Shown here: in pieces, positions 23,799 through 33,234 of the stretch
Position numbering within the stretch: position 1 is the first letter of the stretch
Layout: each line of letters starts with the position of its first letter
Assembly: GCA_964490975.1 (NCBI GenBank)
Contig: CAZBEQ010000027.1
Span: 1-48,990, forward strand
Source of the DNA: DTU013 sp964490975
Lineage (GTDB): Bacteria > Bacillota > Clostridia > Acetivibrionales > DTU013
DNA length: 48,990 bases
Direction: 5' to 3'
Position numbers and translations under genes: made by a program
The notes under the pieces: generated by a model
Database searches by the model: none
What the model was told of the DNA's origin: nothing
Seen by the model: the letters and a program-made list of their open reading frames with translations, nothing else

Positions 23799-24638
23799 CT
23801 AGACAGCTTCAGCATTTGTAACCGTCTTTGTCTTTCTTTCCAGTATTAAAAACACCATAAATATAACTATGTAAATGATGAATTTTGTTGAAATACTTAC
23901 TATTGTAGATAAAGTGTCTGAACACGGTGTAGAGAAAATATTGTAATAAGAATTAGATAAACCATGAAATAAAACACACATAAATATACTCTCAGTTTTA
24001 ATATAAACAATAGAAAGTACAAGAGCAAAACCTATGACGGACAAAGCGAATTCTATGAAATCAGTACCATATTGGGATGTCCCTTTGACTAACCAAAGTG
24101 GTATATGCCACATAGTCCAAAAAGCCGAGACAATAATTGTTGATACTAAAGTAGACTGCTTCTTTAAAAGCTCGGGCAAAAGAACTCCTCTCCATCCTAA
24201 TTCTTCCGATCCGCCGGCAAACATCATTAATGGAAGTATTGCAAACAACATATATAATGGTTCTAATACCAGTACCTGCTGTTTTCCAGTTACAAGTAAG
24301 TTAACCAAATACGGAAAAAATGTATTAACGAGCGGAACAATAATAATAAACAAATACCACCCTATATGTACCTTTATGCGAATTATCTGCTTTAAGAAAC
24401 TTTTAAACTCGATTTTACCCCCAACAAATCGTTTTATAATTAGAGCTGATATTGCTGGTCCAAGTGCACCTAATAAATACAAATAAAAAATTGGGTTTTC
24501 AGGATCCAGAGTTTCCTGCCCCAGCAAGGCTGACATACAAAACCACGAAGAATAGGATATTAAGAATGTTACAAGTAAATACAGGAGAGTTTTTTTATTA
24601 AACAATACAATCACCACCATTAAAGTAATTATTAACAT
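23799..24638 (-). CDS. CPBP-family intramembrane protease (CAAX-like)
   Basis: A 279-residue protein with about eight hydrophobic helices. It has the three CPBP/Abi motifs: GGSEELGWRGVLLPELL (EExxWR), FWTMWHIPLW (FxxxH) and LFHGLSNSYYN (HxxxN). These Glu and His residues would bind the catalytic metal. The family includes type-II CAAX proteases and bacteriocin self-immunity proteins. The exact start is uncertain: ATG at 24638, or a TTG about 36 bases further in that follows GGTGGTG. It sits inside the broken S-layer-type gene on the opposite strand, so it was probably inserted. Its partner is unknown. Confidence 0.85.
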   Translation of the reverse strand: MLIITLMVVIVLFNKKTLLYLLVTFLISYSSWFCMSALLGQETLDPENPIFYLYLLGALGPAISALIIKRFVGGKIEFKSFLKQIIRIKVHIGWYLFIIIVPLVNTFFPYLVNLLVTGKQQVLVLEPLYMLFAILPLMMFAGGSEELGWRGVLLPELLKKQSTLVSTIIVSAFWTMWHIPLWLVKGTSQYGTDFIEFALSVIGFALVLSIVYIKTESIFMCVLFHGLSNSYYNIFSTPCSDTLSTIVSISTKFIIYIVIFMVFLILERKTKTVTNAEAV

Positions 24639-24732
24639 TTTACAATACGAAATAATGAATGCTTTGTCTGATAAATAAACTTGCCGTTGATTATATTATA
24701 CCAGCCATTTTAGGTGTCTATCAAATTGGATT

Positions 24733-25236
24733 AAGGAAATAGATTTAATATTACTACTATTGCTGCTCCATCTTCAAAGTCAGCTTCGGGCTCTAGGTTG
24801 AGATCTCAATATGGTACAAATCTTGATGATAAGACAGCTTCTGAAATTGTTAAGTGGAATCATGATAATGATGCATCAACTGCTAATATTGCCAAGGTTA
24901 TAGCAGGCGGAGATATCGCCAGTCCTCAAGCTCAATCCAATGACTATTATGTATCACAGAATACTACTGGTATTATAACGATTTATTTCTCAGAAGCTAT
25001 TAAGCAATCATCTCTTAATATTAATACATTCGAAGTAGCTGGTTTCACAATAACTGGTATAACAGCTCCCGAAGGTACTAAGAGAGTAATTCTTTAGGTT
25101 AAGGCTAACGCTGATGGTACATCTGTTCGTTTCGCTACTGTAACTCAAAACTATAAAAATAAACGATACAGCTGATAATGAATATGCTCCGGGTTCAACA
25201 TGGGAAGTTACGCCCAAGAATCCACAATTTGAGTAA
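24733..25236 (+). pseudogene. 3' part of the broken S-layer-type gene
   Basis: This continues the Ig-like protein of 22690-23438: NRFNITTIAAPSS, then LRSQYGTNLDDKTASEIVKW, IITIYFSEAI, FEVAGFTITGITAPEGTKRV, ending GSTWEVTPKNPQFE-stop at 25234-25236. There is a stop at about 25096 and a further frame change near 25140, so it cannot be translated as a whole. Its own terminator is intact at 25259-25306, supporting that this is the natural 3' end of the gene. Confidence 0.65.
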
Positions 25237-25258
25237 TAGTTAACTTTCAACAATTGAG

Positions 25259-25306
25259 AAGGGGCTACCGCACTAAAATAAAAATTTAGTGCAAAGCCCC
25301 TTTTTT
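25259..25306 (+). terminator. terminator of the former S-layer-type gene
   Basis: AAGGGGCT..GCACTAAA pairs with TTTAGTGC..AGCCCCTT, followed by six T on the plus strand. It could also stop GH116 transcription on the minus strand, whose stop codon is only 13 bases away. Confidence 0.8.
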
Positions 25307-25318
25307 ACATTCACAATG

Positions 25319-27820
25319 CTAATTTGCAGCAGGTCCTGATTGCAAGTCATACGCATGCTTTAGCGCCCACACGGCAGTGGCACGCATATAATACTGCGCC
25401 CTGAAGTAATCCGCGCCTCTGTACCAGGCCTCCGGAGTCCTGAACCACAGCTGGCTCCCATCCCATATCGTGTTATAAAGGCTCTGACCAATCTCCCCAG
25501 CCTGCTTCGTCATACCCTGCTGTATCATACCTGCAGCGACACACCACGATGTGCCTACCCAGCATTCCTGTGTCTGTCCGCTGCTTGTATCAGTTTTGCC
25601 GTCAGGTTTCATCACATTAACGATCCCATGAGCACCATTATCAAACTTCTTAAAATTGTTCTGATAAATCATATTGAATGCACTGGCAGCATGTTCATCA
25701 GGAACTATGCCGGGCAATCCGCAGGCCACGGCATACCACTGGCCGCACAGCTGATCGCTCATTATTCTTGAAGTTTCACCACTATCTGTATCGATATTAT
25801 AGTATTTGCCGTTCCAAAGCTCTTTTTCATAGCTTTTACGCCCCTGCTCCAGCCACGCTCCATATGTCGATGCAAGCTTATCCTCCCCCATCGCCAGAGC
25901 CATTTCCTCAGCCGCTTCACAGGCAGCCAGGAAGAGTCCTCCGCAGTAGGCAGTGTTTCCGGTCAGCGACATATCATCATATGTCTGATCGACGCCATTG
26001 CTGTTGGGCAGCCCGTCCCCGTCATCGTCCTGGCTTTTTACCTTCTCCATCGCCTTTTGTACAGGAATCCAGCAGTAGTTGAGAAAATCCTTGTCAGTCT
26101 TTCCTGTCAGTGCCCAATCCCTGTATACCATCAAAACCAGCTTGGTGTTGAGATCCCTCCAGTTAGTTGAGTCTCTGAAAGTGTAGCCGTTCCATTCAGA
26201 GAAAACGTTGCCTGACATTCCGAAATCATGTGCGGTCGTGCCTATCGATTTTGGCCTGTCGGAACGTGTATTATATACGCTATCACAAAATTGCCGCACA
26301 CACTGTTTGTCTATTTCCGGCCAAAGCTGCGCCAATGCCCATGAGCCGTAGAAGCGCACGTCAGCTGTTCCGTAAAACGGGTATTCAAAGCATTCAAGGC
26401 TGCCGAACATATCCTCGTTGGGTTCATCCTTCTGTCCTGAAGCAGCACCTGCCTCCCAGACAGTGCCGCCAACCGTGTAATAATACAGCTCGTTGAAAAG
26501 AGTAGTCTTCAGCCAATCAGGATATTTAGAGTTATTGAGAATGCTGCTTTGCCAGTTGTCCAGCTTAGCTTCCCATAACTCGGCATTATCAAGTGCTTCC
26601 ATTGCAATTTTCCACGAATTGTTCCCATCCCTGCCAAAATACCTGGTATACTCACGATACCAGTCATTTCCCTCGTTACCTTCGTATATCGGCATATCCC
26701 AGGCAAGCACCATCGGGAAGCTCATGACCTCTCCGGGTTCAAGTGCGGCGGTCACACAAAGGGCGCCTGTCTGGTCATTCCCGGTTTTATTGTTCAGCGA
26801 ACCGTCTTCGCTGAAATCACTCCTGAGCTTTTTCAAATCCTTTGAAGATGAATATGTGACCTTCATACCCTCTAGTGTTTCACAACCGATACTGAATTCA
26901 CAGAGATTCCTTTCACTGACAAGCTTAATACCCTCAAATCTGCCGTTCTTATCTTTTACCGGTGTAACAGCTTCGCCACCAAAACCATTCCTCCATGTGA
27001 ACATTATCGAAACGTCGCACTTCTCCTGTGTAGGATTTGAAAGCTCCCACATGTAAACACCTGCAGGGTAACTGCTGAGCATATAATCTTCAGGTATTAC
27101 AGGGCTGAATTGAGTGACCCTTGCCTTGCAGGCAAACTTATCACCATAGTAATCTACCCAGGATTTGGGGAAAAGTGAATGGTAAGCCGCCTGTCCTGCC
27201 TTAAGGGATTTGGCGTCAAGTTTGAAGGCTACAGCTTTGTCACCGCTTGGCTGCTGGTACATGTAAAAGCCGCAATTCGGTTCTGTCTCCCTTTCATTCT
27301 GACCTATTACAAGACGATCATAGTAGAAGTTACCGTCATACTGCCACGTAACCGTACCAGCTCCCAGGCCTCCGATCGGAGCGCCGTCCTTATAACCCGC
27401 AGCAGCTACATCTCTGCTCCAGGCTGCATCAGGTATGGAGGTTGTCAGAATACCGGCATTTTGAGATACACCAAATACACGGGGTTCGGTTCCTGTAGCC
27501 CCGCCTGCTCCTGAAGCCTTTGCCTCGCCGCTGCCTGCCGATACGCCGCTGCCTACTCCCGACGATGCACCCGTGCCCGTCTCTGTTGTTGTGCCCGCTG
27601 ACGCGTCCGCCCCCGCTCCTGCTGCCGGTGTCTCGCCGCTTCCTGCCGCCGAAGTCCCGTCCGCTCCCGCTATCTTTCCCGTGCCACCAATTGCTTCAAC
27701 AGGTATCTGAGCTAAATCACTCCAAAAAACAAAAAACGCCACTGCTGAAAGAACAATAACAGCAATAGCAGCAAAAATAACAGTATTACGCTTTACAAGC
27801 CTGTCAGAGGATGGCTTCAT
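25319..27820 (-). CDS. membrane-anchored GH116 beta-glycosidase
   Basis: An 833-residue protein. Residues about 11-32 are one membrane helix, followed by a 75-residue Gly/Ala/Thr/Ser linker (35-110), then the GH116 (GBA2-like) two-domain enzyme: GAPIGGLGAGTVTWQYDGNF and NERETEPNCGFYMYQ in the N-terminal domain; ELYYYTVGGTVWE, SEWNGYTFRDSTNW and DGLPNSNGVDQTYDDMSL, the helical barrel with the catalytic Glu/Asp region, later. GH116 members cleave beta-glucosides, beta-xylosides or glucosylceramide. The enzyme would work outside the cell, tethered by the linker. No Sec signal-peptidase cleavage site is seen. It is followed, in transcription order, by nothing on its strand. Confidence 0.93.
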   Translation of the reverse strand: MKPSSDRLVKRNTVIFAAIAVIVLSAVAFFVFWSDLAQIPVEAIGGTGKIAGADGTSAAGSGETPAAGAGADASAGTTTETGTGASSGVGSGVSAGSGEAKASGAGGATGTEPRVFGVSQNAGILTTSIPDAAWSRDVAAAGYKDGAPIGGLGAGTVTWQYDGNFYYDRLVIGQNERETEPNCGFYMYQQPSGDKAVAFKLDAKSLKAGQAAYHSLFPKSWVDYYGDKFACKARVTQFSPVIPEDYMLSSYPAGVYMWELSNPTQEKCDVSIMFTWRNGFGGEAVTPVKDKNGRFEGIKLVSERNLCEFSIGCETLEGMKVTYSSSKDLKKLRSDFSEDGSLNNKTGNDQTGALCVTAALEPGEVMSFPMVLAWDMPIYEGNEGNDWYREYTRYFGRDGNNSWKIAMEALDNAELWEAKLDNWQSSILNNSKYPDWLKTTLFNELYYYTVGGTVWEAGAASGQKDEPNEDMFGSLECFEYPFYGTADVRFYGSWALAQLWPEIDKQCVRQFCDSVYNTRSDRPKSIGTTAHDFGMSGNVFSEWNGYTFRDSTNWRDLNTKLVLMVYRDWALTGKTDKDFLNYCWIPVQKAMEKVKSQDDDGDGLPNSNGVDQTYDDMSLTGNTAYCGGLFLAACEAAEEMALAMGEDKLASTYGAWLEQGRKSYEKELWNGKYYNIDTDSGETSRIMSDQLCGQWYAVACGLPGIVPDEHAASAFNMIYQNNFKKFDNGAHGIVNVMKPDGKTDTSSGQTQECWVGTSWCVAAGMIQQGMTKQAGEIGQSLYNTIWDGSQLWFRTPEAWYRGADYFRAQYYMRATAVWALKHAYDLQSGPAAN

Positions 27821-27840
27821 ACTAATGCCCCCTGTATCAT

Positions 27841-28185
27841 TTATTTGCCTTGCATTACTTTACTGCAAAGCAGCTCATATATACGATACCATCTCTGGAC
27901 ACCGTTTTCCAACCTATAGTAATGAATAATGTAAATAGTCACAACTACAATAAGTATGACATCAAGCAGCAGAAGCTGCCACACAGGATAAATCACTGTA
28001 GCTGCAATACCAGCTAGCATAATTAACGCGAATGCAAGCGTAACAATAAGATGTACTAGCCTTTCGTGCTGCAAAAAGCTAATCTGCGCCATATGGTAGT
28101 CCCTGACCGCACACCAGTCCTGTTCCGAATCACAGTCCAACAATTCTGTTATCCAGCGTTCATGTTTGAGCAGATACTTATACAT
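27841..28185 (-). CDS. small two-helix membrane protein
   Basis: A 114-residue protein with an amphipathic N-terminal part (MYKYLLKHERWITELL) and two adjacent hydrophobic helices (about residues 43-84: LIVTLAFALIMLAGIAATVI, LLLLDVILIVVVTIYIIHYY), then a short tail. I recognise no family. It lies 15 bases after the DUF815 ATPase and 20 bases before GH116 on the same strand, so the three genes form one operon: ATPase, small membrane protein, anchored glycosidase. It may be a partner of either neighbour. Confidence 0.75.
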   Translation of the reverse strand: MYKYLLKHERWITELLDCDSEQDWCAVRDYHMAQISFLQHERLVHLIVTLAFALIMLAGIAATVIYPVWQLLLLDVILIVVVTIYIIHYYRLENGVQRWYRIYELLCSKVMQGK

Positions 28186-28200
28186 AGCATTACCCCCGCA

Positions 28201-29817
28201 CTAACGAGCCTGTCCCTCCAGCCAATCCACGAACTGCCTGGCAGTCCTCGGCGACCGGCCGTTGTACTGCAGCTCCCATTTAAGAGCCTCCCGCTTCAAG
28301 TATTCGGTATCTGCATCGATACCTCTCTTCCTCGCGAGCCCTTCAACTATATCGAGATATTTCTTTTTATCCGGTGATGAAAAAACCACTGTCATTCCGA
28401 ATCTATCTGACAAAGAAAGCTTCTCCTGCATGGTGTCAGCCGCCCTTATTTCATCGTCAATATTTCCGGAGGTCAATCCCGCCCTATCGCTGAACCTTTC
28501 CTTGATCAGGTGCTTCCTGTTGGAGGTGGCATATATAAGCACATTACCCGGTTTAGCCTCAAGACCGCCTTCCAGTGCCGCTTTCAAAGCGGTATAGTTT
28601 TCTTCATTATCCTCAAATGCAAGATCGTCAACAAACAATATAAACTTCAGGCTCCTTCCGGCCAGCTGCCTTATGATCAGCGGAAAATCCGTGAGCAGCC
28701 TCTTTGGCACCTCGATCATTCGCAGGCCTCTGGTGTGGTACTCATTTACCAATGCCTTGACAGTAGTTGATTTGCCGGTCCCCCTGTCTCCATAAAGCAG
28801 GATATTGTTAGCCGGTTTTCCGTCCAGAAAATTCAGTGTATTTTGAATGACATCTTCTCTTTCGAGCTCATAACCGATAAGATCTGAAAACCTGACAGGG
28901 TCGGGCGCTTCAATCCCAACAAGAACACCCTGTCCGCTATTTTCCGGAACACGCCTCCATACGAATGCCCTATACCTTGAGAAAATGCCGTTTCCATGCT
29001 GCCTGTGAAATCCGGCAAGTTCCGTGGCACAATCGGCCCAGTCTCTGCTGTTAATCAGCAAAGCTTTTATCCTATCTAAGCCGGTGTCCGAAGCGCCGCC
29101 GAAGCTTTCTCCATCACCATAGCGAGCCGTGGTCTCGCCTTCTCCATCACCGCAGCGAGCCGGGTCTTCGTCCCCTCCATCACCGCAGCGAGCCGGGTCT
29201 TCGTCCCCTCCATCACCGCAGCGAGCCGTGGTCTCGCCTTCTCCATTCCACAGCGGCAGCTCCATTACGGCTTGCCGGACTACCTCATCATCCTTACATA
29301 GATGTGAAATGATTTCCCTTATCCATTCGGACTTAATTGATGCTAGTATCTGAAGCTGCCAAAGATCACATCGCACAGCAACAGCCAGCGCACCTATCAA
29401 ACATTCCGCTCCTTTTGATTCTGCCACTTTACTAAAGGGACTTCCTGTATGCAACAGCTTTCCAATAAAGTATTCCTTTAGTCCCGTTCCTGCATCAAAC
29501 AGCCTGCCGCCTATCGAACTATACAGCTCTATAATACCGAATATATCAGGCCGTTCAGAATCCATCTGCTCCAGCAAAAGGCACAGCTCCCTGATCAGCA
29601 TGTCTTCCTTCAGTTCTTTATAAATCGAAAGCGCACCGACAGCAAACCTGACCTGTCGCAGGTCAGCCTGTACAACACCCGGCTGCGCCTTGCCGGCTTC
29701 CCCTGTGCCTTGTGCCACTTGTCCCATGCTAAAATTCGCTTGTTCCATACCCGTGTGTTCCGCGCGTGTCTGCCCCGCTCCTGTGTGTCCCGCACCCGTA
29801 TATTCCATGTCCTTCAT
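28201..29817 (-). CDS. DUF815-family AAA+ ATPase
   Basis: A 538-residue protein. The C-terminal half is the DUF815 AAA+ module: NNILLYGDRGTGKSTTVKAL (Walker A), KFILFVDDLAFEDNEENY (Walker B), VLIYATSNRKHLIKERF (sensor 1) and RSPRTARQFVDWL (sensor 2 end). The first 30 residues are a low-complexity run of TGAGHTGAGQTRAEH type. Residues about 192-235 are four copies of an 11-residue unit (GDGGDEDPARC-like) from a 33-bp tandem repeat. Its cellular role is unknown. It is the first gene of the operon with the small membrane protein and GH116. No promoter was clear. Confidence 0.92.
   Translation of the reverse strand: MKDMEYTGAGHTGAGQTRAEHTGMEQANFSMGQVAQGTGEAGKAQPGVVQADLRQVRFAVGALSIYKELKEDMLIRELCLLLEQMDSERPDIFGIIELYSSIGGRLFDAGTGLKEYFIGKLLHTGSPFSKVAESKGAECLIGALAVAVRCDLWQLQILASIKSEWIREIISHLCKDDEVVRQAVMELPLWNGEGETTARCGDGGDEDPARCGDGGDEDPARCGDGEGETTARYGDGESFGGASDTGLDRIKALLINSRDWADCATELAGFHRQHGNGIFSRYRAFVWRRVPENSGQGVLVGIEAPDPVRFSDLIGYELEREDVIQNTLNFLDGKPANNILLYGDRGTGKSTTVKALVNEYHTRGLRMIEVPKRLLTDFPLIIRQLAGRSLKFILFVDDLAFEDNEENYTALKAALEGGLEAKPGNVLIYATSNRKHLIKERFSDRAGLTSGNIDDEIRAADTMQEKLSLSDRFGMTVVFSSPDKKKYLDIVEGLARKRGIDADTEYLKREALKWELQYNGRSPRTARQFVDWLEGQAR
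29111..29242 (-). repeat. 33-bp tandem repeat, four copies, inside the DUF815 gene
   Basis: Four adjacent 33-base units at 29111, 29144, 29177 and 29210. The two inner units are identical; the outer two share a variant tail. Being a multiple of three, copy changes keep the frame. Confidence 0.9.
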
Positions 29818-30293
29818 ATCCGAATTCTCCTTATTTGTACAACTGTCGACTATTTTATTATAACACTTAGGTTCGAAGCATGCTATTCCACGCTTTTATG
29901 TCTAAACGACAACAATGGTCCGGACCATTCTGCTTAACATTGCATGTTTTACCGGTGCCGGACGCAAAAGAAGGCTGCCGGGGAGGCCGTTCCGGCAGCC
30001 TTCTTTTAGATTTGATCTATTTGTTCCTATTCTATTTGAGACTGATTTTAACCAGCGCACTGTGCAAAAAATATGAGTTATGGGCACATATGGGTTTAAA
30101 ATTATTAGTTTAAAGTGCTATAATGCAAGAAGAGTTTACATAAATTGAGATTTTTTCAATTATCGTTAAAATATTTGCCCAAAACCCATAAAAATTGCAC
30201 ACCTTGGTCGATCACTACTTTTTTTCACGCTGTTTTAAACCTCGCGCCACATTGCCTGCAGATTTTCTATATTTGCCTAAGATATAACCTACT
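29818..30293. other. gene-free spacer with an orphan terminator
   Basis: No convincing gene. A strong hairpin, AAAAGAAGGCTGCCGG/CCGGCAGCCTTCTTTT (29966-30007), has A and T tracts on both sides and so could work in either direction, but there is no gene end near it. It may mark a deleted gene. Confidence 0.6.
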
Positions 30294-30785
30294 TCAGCTT
30301 GATAGTATATCCAAGCTCCTTAAGCAGGCTTTCGTGAATATAAAGCTTACAACTTTTTTACCTGCTGTTATGGTCGCAGTGTCCTTTGATATGGCAACTT
30401 TTGCACTAATAAATTTAGCCACGGCATCTACAGGCACATAATATGCTTTGGCTGTCTTGCCATAGATGGCCGACTTTTTGCTCAGGCTAATGGTTTTAAC
30501 AGATGTTACTGTTCCCGATGAAAGCTTGGGGTTAGATACAATTATAGTTCCATCTATATTCATGGAAAAGTAAAACTGAAATTTCTTCAGCTTACTCACA
30601 TCAATTTTGACAGTATTCCATGTATTTGCAACAGTCACAGCATATTTTGTATTAAAGCTCTCATCCATTATGAATATTTGCAATTCGCCTTCTGCAGGGA
30701 ATTTTTCTTCAGTAACAGTTTCTACCTTGAATTTGTCTACAGTTCCCTTGTCAAGACCTACACCACCCTCAATATCCCCAAACAT
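30294..30785 (-). pseudogene. fragment: NPCBM-like plus copper-amine-oxidase-N-like domain
   Basis: The first 85 residues resemble an NPCBM-type jelly-roll (GGVGLDKGTVDKFKVET, ITDES-like core LQIFIMDESFNTKYAVTV, WNTVKIDVSKLKKFQFYFS). The last 50 resemble the copper amine oxidase N-terminal-like repeat (YYVPVDAVAKFISAKVAI, TITAGKKVVSF) found in secreted Clostridia proteins. There is no signal peptide and the 5' side is cut where an EAL remnant begins on the other strand, so it is the 3' part of a larger secreted protein gene. Domain calls are moderate. Confidence 0.55.
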
Positions 30786-30820
30786 ATCTTTTGTAGCTGC
30801 ACAAACATCAAAAATCAGAT

Positions 30821-30991
30821 GTCATTGTTCAGATCGGCAGGAAAATAGGGCTCAATGTCATCGCAGAGGAAGTGGAGACTAAAGAGCAGCTGGAATACCT
30901 GATCCGCCACCACTGCAATAAAATTCAGGGGTTCTATTTCAGCAGGCCTCTCCCCGGCTCGAAGGCCGAAGAAATCCTGAACGGCAAATAA
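30821..30991 (+). pseudogene. C-terminal remnant of an EAL-domain protein
   Basis: The frame reads VIVQIGRKIGLNVIAEEVET, EQLEYLIRHHCNKIQGFYFS, RPLPGSKAEEILNGK-stop. This is the end of the EAL cyclic-di-GMP phosphodiesterase domain (the IAEGVET, C.xxQGxxFSRPLP blocks). The first two-thirds of the domain is missing, so it is inactive. It starts at a junction with the NPCBM-like fragment near 30800. Confidence 0.8.
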
Positions 30992-31073
30992 ATGGAGCTA
31001 TGCCGTCTAAAAGGCATTAGGGTTAGCTTCACAGGTTTTTCTATGCTCGCCTTTCAGTTATAAGCCCATCATC

Positions 31074-31853
31074 TTATAATATATCCCATAAAAGGTGTAT
31101 CAATATTCCTGGCGTAAGTGTCTTTGTTCTTAGGTATAACTTCCCAAAAAAATATCCTATTACAGTCTGATAACAGGTTATTAATAATGCAACACCAATT
31201 CCCTTGTCCAGATATCTTACACAATGAAGAATTCCAAAAAGGAAGGCTTGTATTATGTTTACTTTCCATTCTGCAATTTGATATCCTTTCAGTGCAGAAA
31301 TGAGTATTCCTCTGCATAAGAATTCTTCGAAAAATGCCACAAGTATTATTATACTTAATATATATAAGCCATAACGAACTATATCTCCATTGAAATCGTT
31401 AATGAATCTGAATCCATCAAGTATTATTGTAATGCATGCAAACACGAGTCCTATAGCCAAGGTACCTATAGTCTGGCTCCTGGACATTCTCCATTTGAAA
31501 TTTATGATACTCCCCCCGAATACTTTCAACAAAATAAGTGATAAAGTAAGACAAGTTATTTTTATGATTATCTTGATATTTTCATCATTTAATCCAAGAT
31601 TCCTATATATTCCAAAGGCAGTAAAAAATATGTTAACGAGTAAAATTGAATATACAATGATATAAACGGGCAGCAGCTTTTTATCAGCATATATTTCAAA
31701 ACCACCTTGAAGCTTCTCCCTTAACAAATAAATAAGAATTAATAAAATTATGCCCAACAATCCTCCGAAATGCCCTACTACAGCACCTAGAACTGCGAGT
31801 AAAAGTACGAATAAGCTTTCTATTAATGAATTCTTACTGATATACTCTCTCAT
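31074..31853 (-). CDS. CPBP-family intramembrane protease (second)
   Basis: A 259-residue protein with about eight membrane helices. Motifs: AFFEEFLCRGILISALKGY (EExxxR), FLFGILHCVRYL (FxxxH) and ILIHLLWDIL, the last replacing the usual HxxxN with HLLWD. AAGGAG precedes the ATG at 31853. It is on the same strand as the serine hydrolase at 31930, 76 bases after it, so probably co-transcribed. It differs clearly from the CPBP protein at 23799, so it is not a local copy. A role in peptide processing or immunity is typical but unproven here. Confidence 0.85.
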   Translation of the reverse strand: MREYISKNSLIESLFVLLLAVLGAVVGHFGGLLGIILLILIYLLREKLQGGFEIYADKKLLPVYIIVYSILLVNIFFTAFGIYRNLGLNDENIKIIIKITCLTLSLILLKVFGGSIINFKWRMSRSQTIGTLAIGLVFACITIILDGFRFINDFNGDIVRYGLYILSIIILVAFFEEFLCRGILISALKGYQIAEWKVNIIQAFLFGILHCVRYLDKGIGVALLITCYQTVIGYFFGKLYLRTKTLTPGILIHLLWDIL

Positions 31854-31929
31854 ATTAACTTATTTCTCCTTAATACGTTGCGAATTAACAAACTTCGGGT
31901 TACAGCGAAATGCTTACAGGGTGGCTTGT

Positions 31930-33234
31930 TCACCTCTTAATATCCCATCTACCATCTATTTCAAGCAGTTTCTTAGCAACACTTTTTGATAGTTCAAGCC
32001 CATTATCGCTATTGGTCAATACAATGGCGTATTTACTTTGTTCGAGGCATATTACAATTAAACTTTGAAAACCTGGATTTATTCCAGAGTGCCAATAAGT
32101 AGTTCTATTTTGGCTTTCCCGCTCAATTGCAATACCTAAGCCCCAACTGTTCGTGCTGTCTATATTAACTGCCGACCGGAACATACCTTTCATAACTTTA
32201 TTACTGCCATTATACTGCTTTACTAATTCGTCACAAAATAAAGCCATATCCCTGCTTGTTGATTTTAATGAGTAAGCGCAATTAGCCTCCTTTGCAATCA
32301 CATCATTTGTAACGGGTATTGTTATCGGAACAGCTAAACCTAAAACAATTACAAGTGCAGTAAATACAGGTAATACAGCATATAATCCTTTCCTGCTTTT
32401 TCGTATCAAAAATGTAAGCAGACACACCATTGTAAAGTATACTAAAAAGACTACCAAAACCTTTGATACGAAAACAAATAAAAGGAATAGTACATTGATA
32501 ACGCCTGCCAACAATACGGCAACAATAAAACTCATTCTTAATGAAAAATATTTGGATTTCGTTACTTTTCCGATGAATGCTCCTAATAAAAACAGGATAA
32601 AAAATAACGCAAGAAAAATAAGCAATGCAAAAAGTATGGCAGATGAAAGACTCATATAAGGTACTATAGTTTTCGCCTTCTCAAATGTACTGTTTTGCAT
32701 TCCCAATGGTTCAAATACATATTTTTCAGCAGCTTGTTCCATTGATAATCCGGTAACACTCTCAATGACGCTCTGCAAATAAGTATAACCAACGCCGGAG
32801 TATCTAAATTCTGCTCCGGGGGAAGAATACAATTTCTTATCAATTCCAAGTTCGTATGATGGAGAAAAACCGGCTGTATGAGAAAGTAATTGCTTTACCG
32901 TTATATCATTAAGCCTTTCGTCGGCTGTTAATAAGTTCTCTGGCAGATAAGTCGCAATTGTGGTATCTAAGCTGAGTTTTCCTTCATCAATCAGTGAAAG
33001 AGTTATATATGCAGCAACTAATTTCCCATTTGAAGCCAATTCGAAAACTGATGTTTCCGTAATCCCTGTACCATAATTCTCAAACAAAGTCTTTCCGCCT
33101 TCGGAATACGCAATAGAACAAGCATTAATATTGCTTTCATTAATAATTGATTCCACCGATTCAGCCCCAAGAACAGACAATGGAGTAGAAAACAACATAA
33201 GTATACTAACCAAGAGTAACAGGTTTTTTTTCAT
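31930..33234 (-). CDS. serine hydrolase (beta-lactamase class C/PBP-like) with membrane tail
   Basis: A 434-residue protein. Residues 1-23 are a signal peptide (LLLLVSILMLFSTPLSVLGA). The class-C-type catalytic motif SxxK is in FELASNGKLVAAY (Ser69-Asn-Gly-Lys region), with YSGVGY as the Y-x-N-like motif. Between residues about 200 and 310 there are four hydrophobic helices, and the domain then resumes with YWHSGINPGFQS (HxG). The membrane helices are inserted in the hydrolase domain, as in some FmtA/esterase-type members. It overlaps by 4 bases (ATGA) a headless TetR gene, so they were probably one regulator-target unit. Confidence 0.85.
   Translation of the reverse strand: MKKNLLLLVSILMLFSTPLSVLGAESVESIINESNINACSIAYSEGGKTLFENYGTGITETSVFELASNGKLVAAYITLSLIDEGKLSLDTTIATYLPENLLTADERLNDITVKQLLSHTAGFSPSYELGIDKKLYSSPGAEFRYSGVGYTYLQSVIESVTGLSMEQAAEKYVFEPLGMQNSTFEKAKTIVPYMSLSSAILFALLIFLALFFILFLLGAFIGKVTKSKYFSLRMSFIVAVLLAGVINVLFLLFVFVSKVLVVFLVYFTMVCLLTFLIRKSRKGLYAVLPVFTALVIVLGLAVPITIPVTNDVIAKEANCAYSLKSTSRDMALFCDELVKQYNGSNKVMKGMFRSAVNIDSTNSWGLGIAIERESQNRTTYWHSGINPGFQSLIVICLEQSKYAIVLTNSDNGLELSKSVAKKLLEIDGRWDIKR

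Noticed and set aside
29966..30007. Strong hairpin considered as a small RNA
   Set aside because: No promoter is visible on either side; a bidirectional terminator of a lost gene is simpler.
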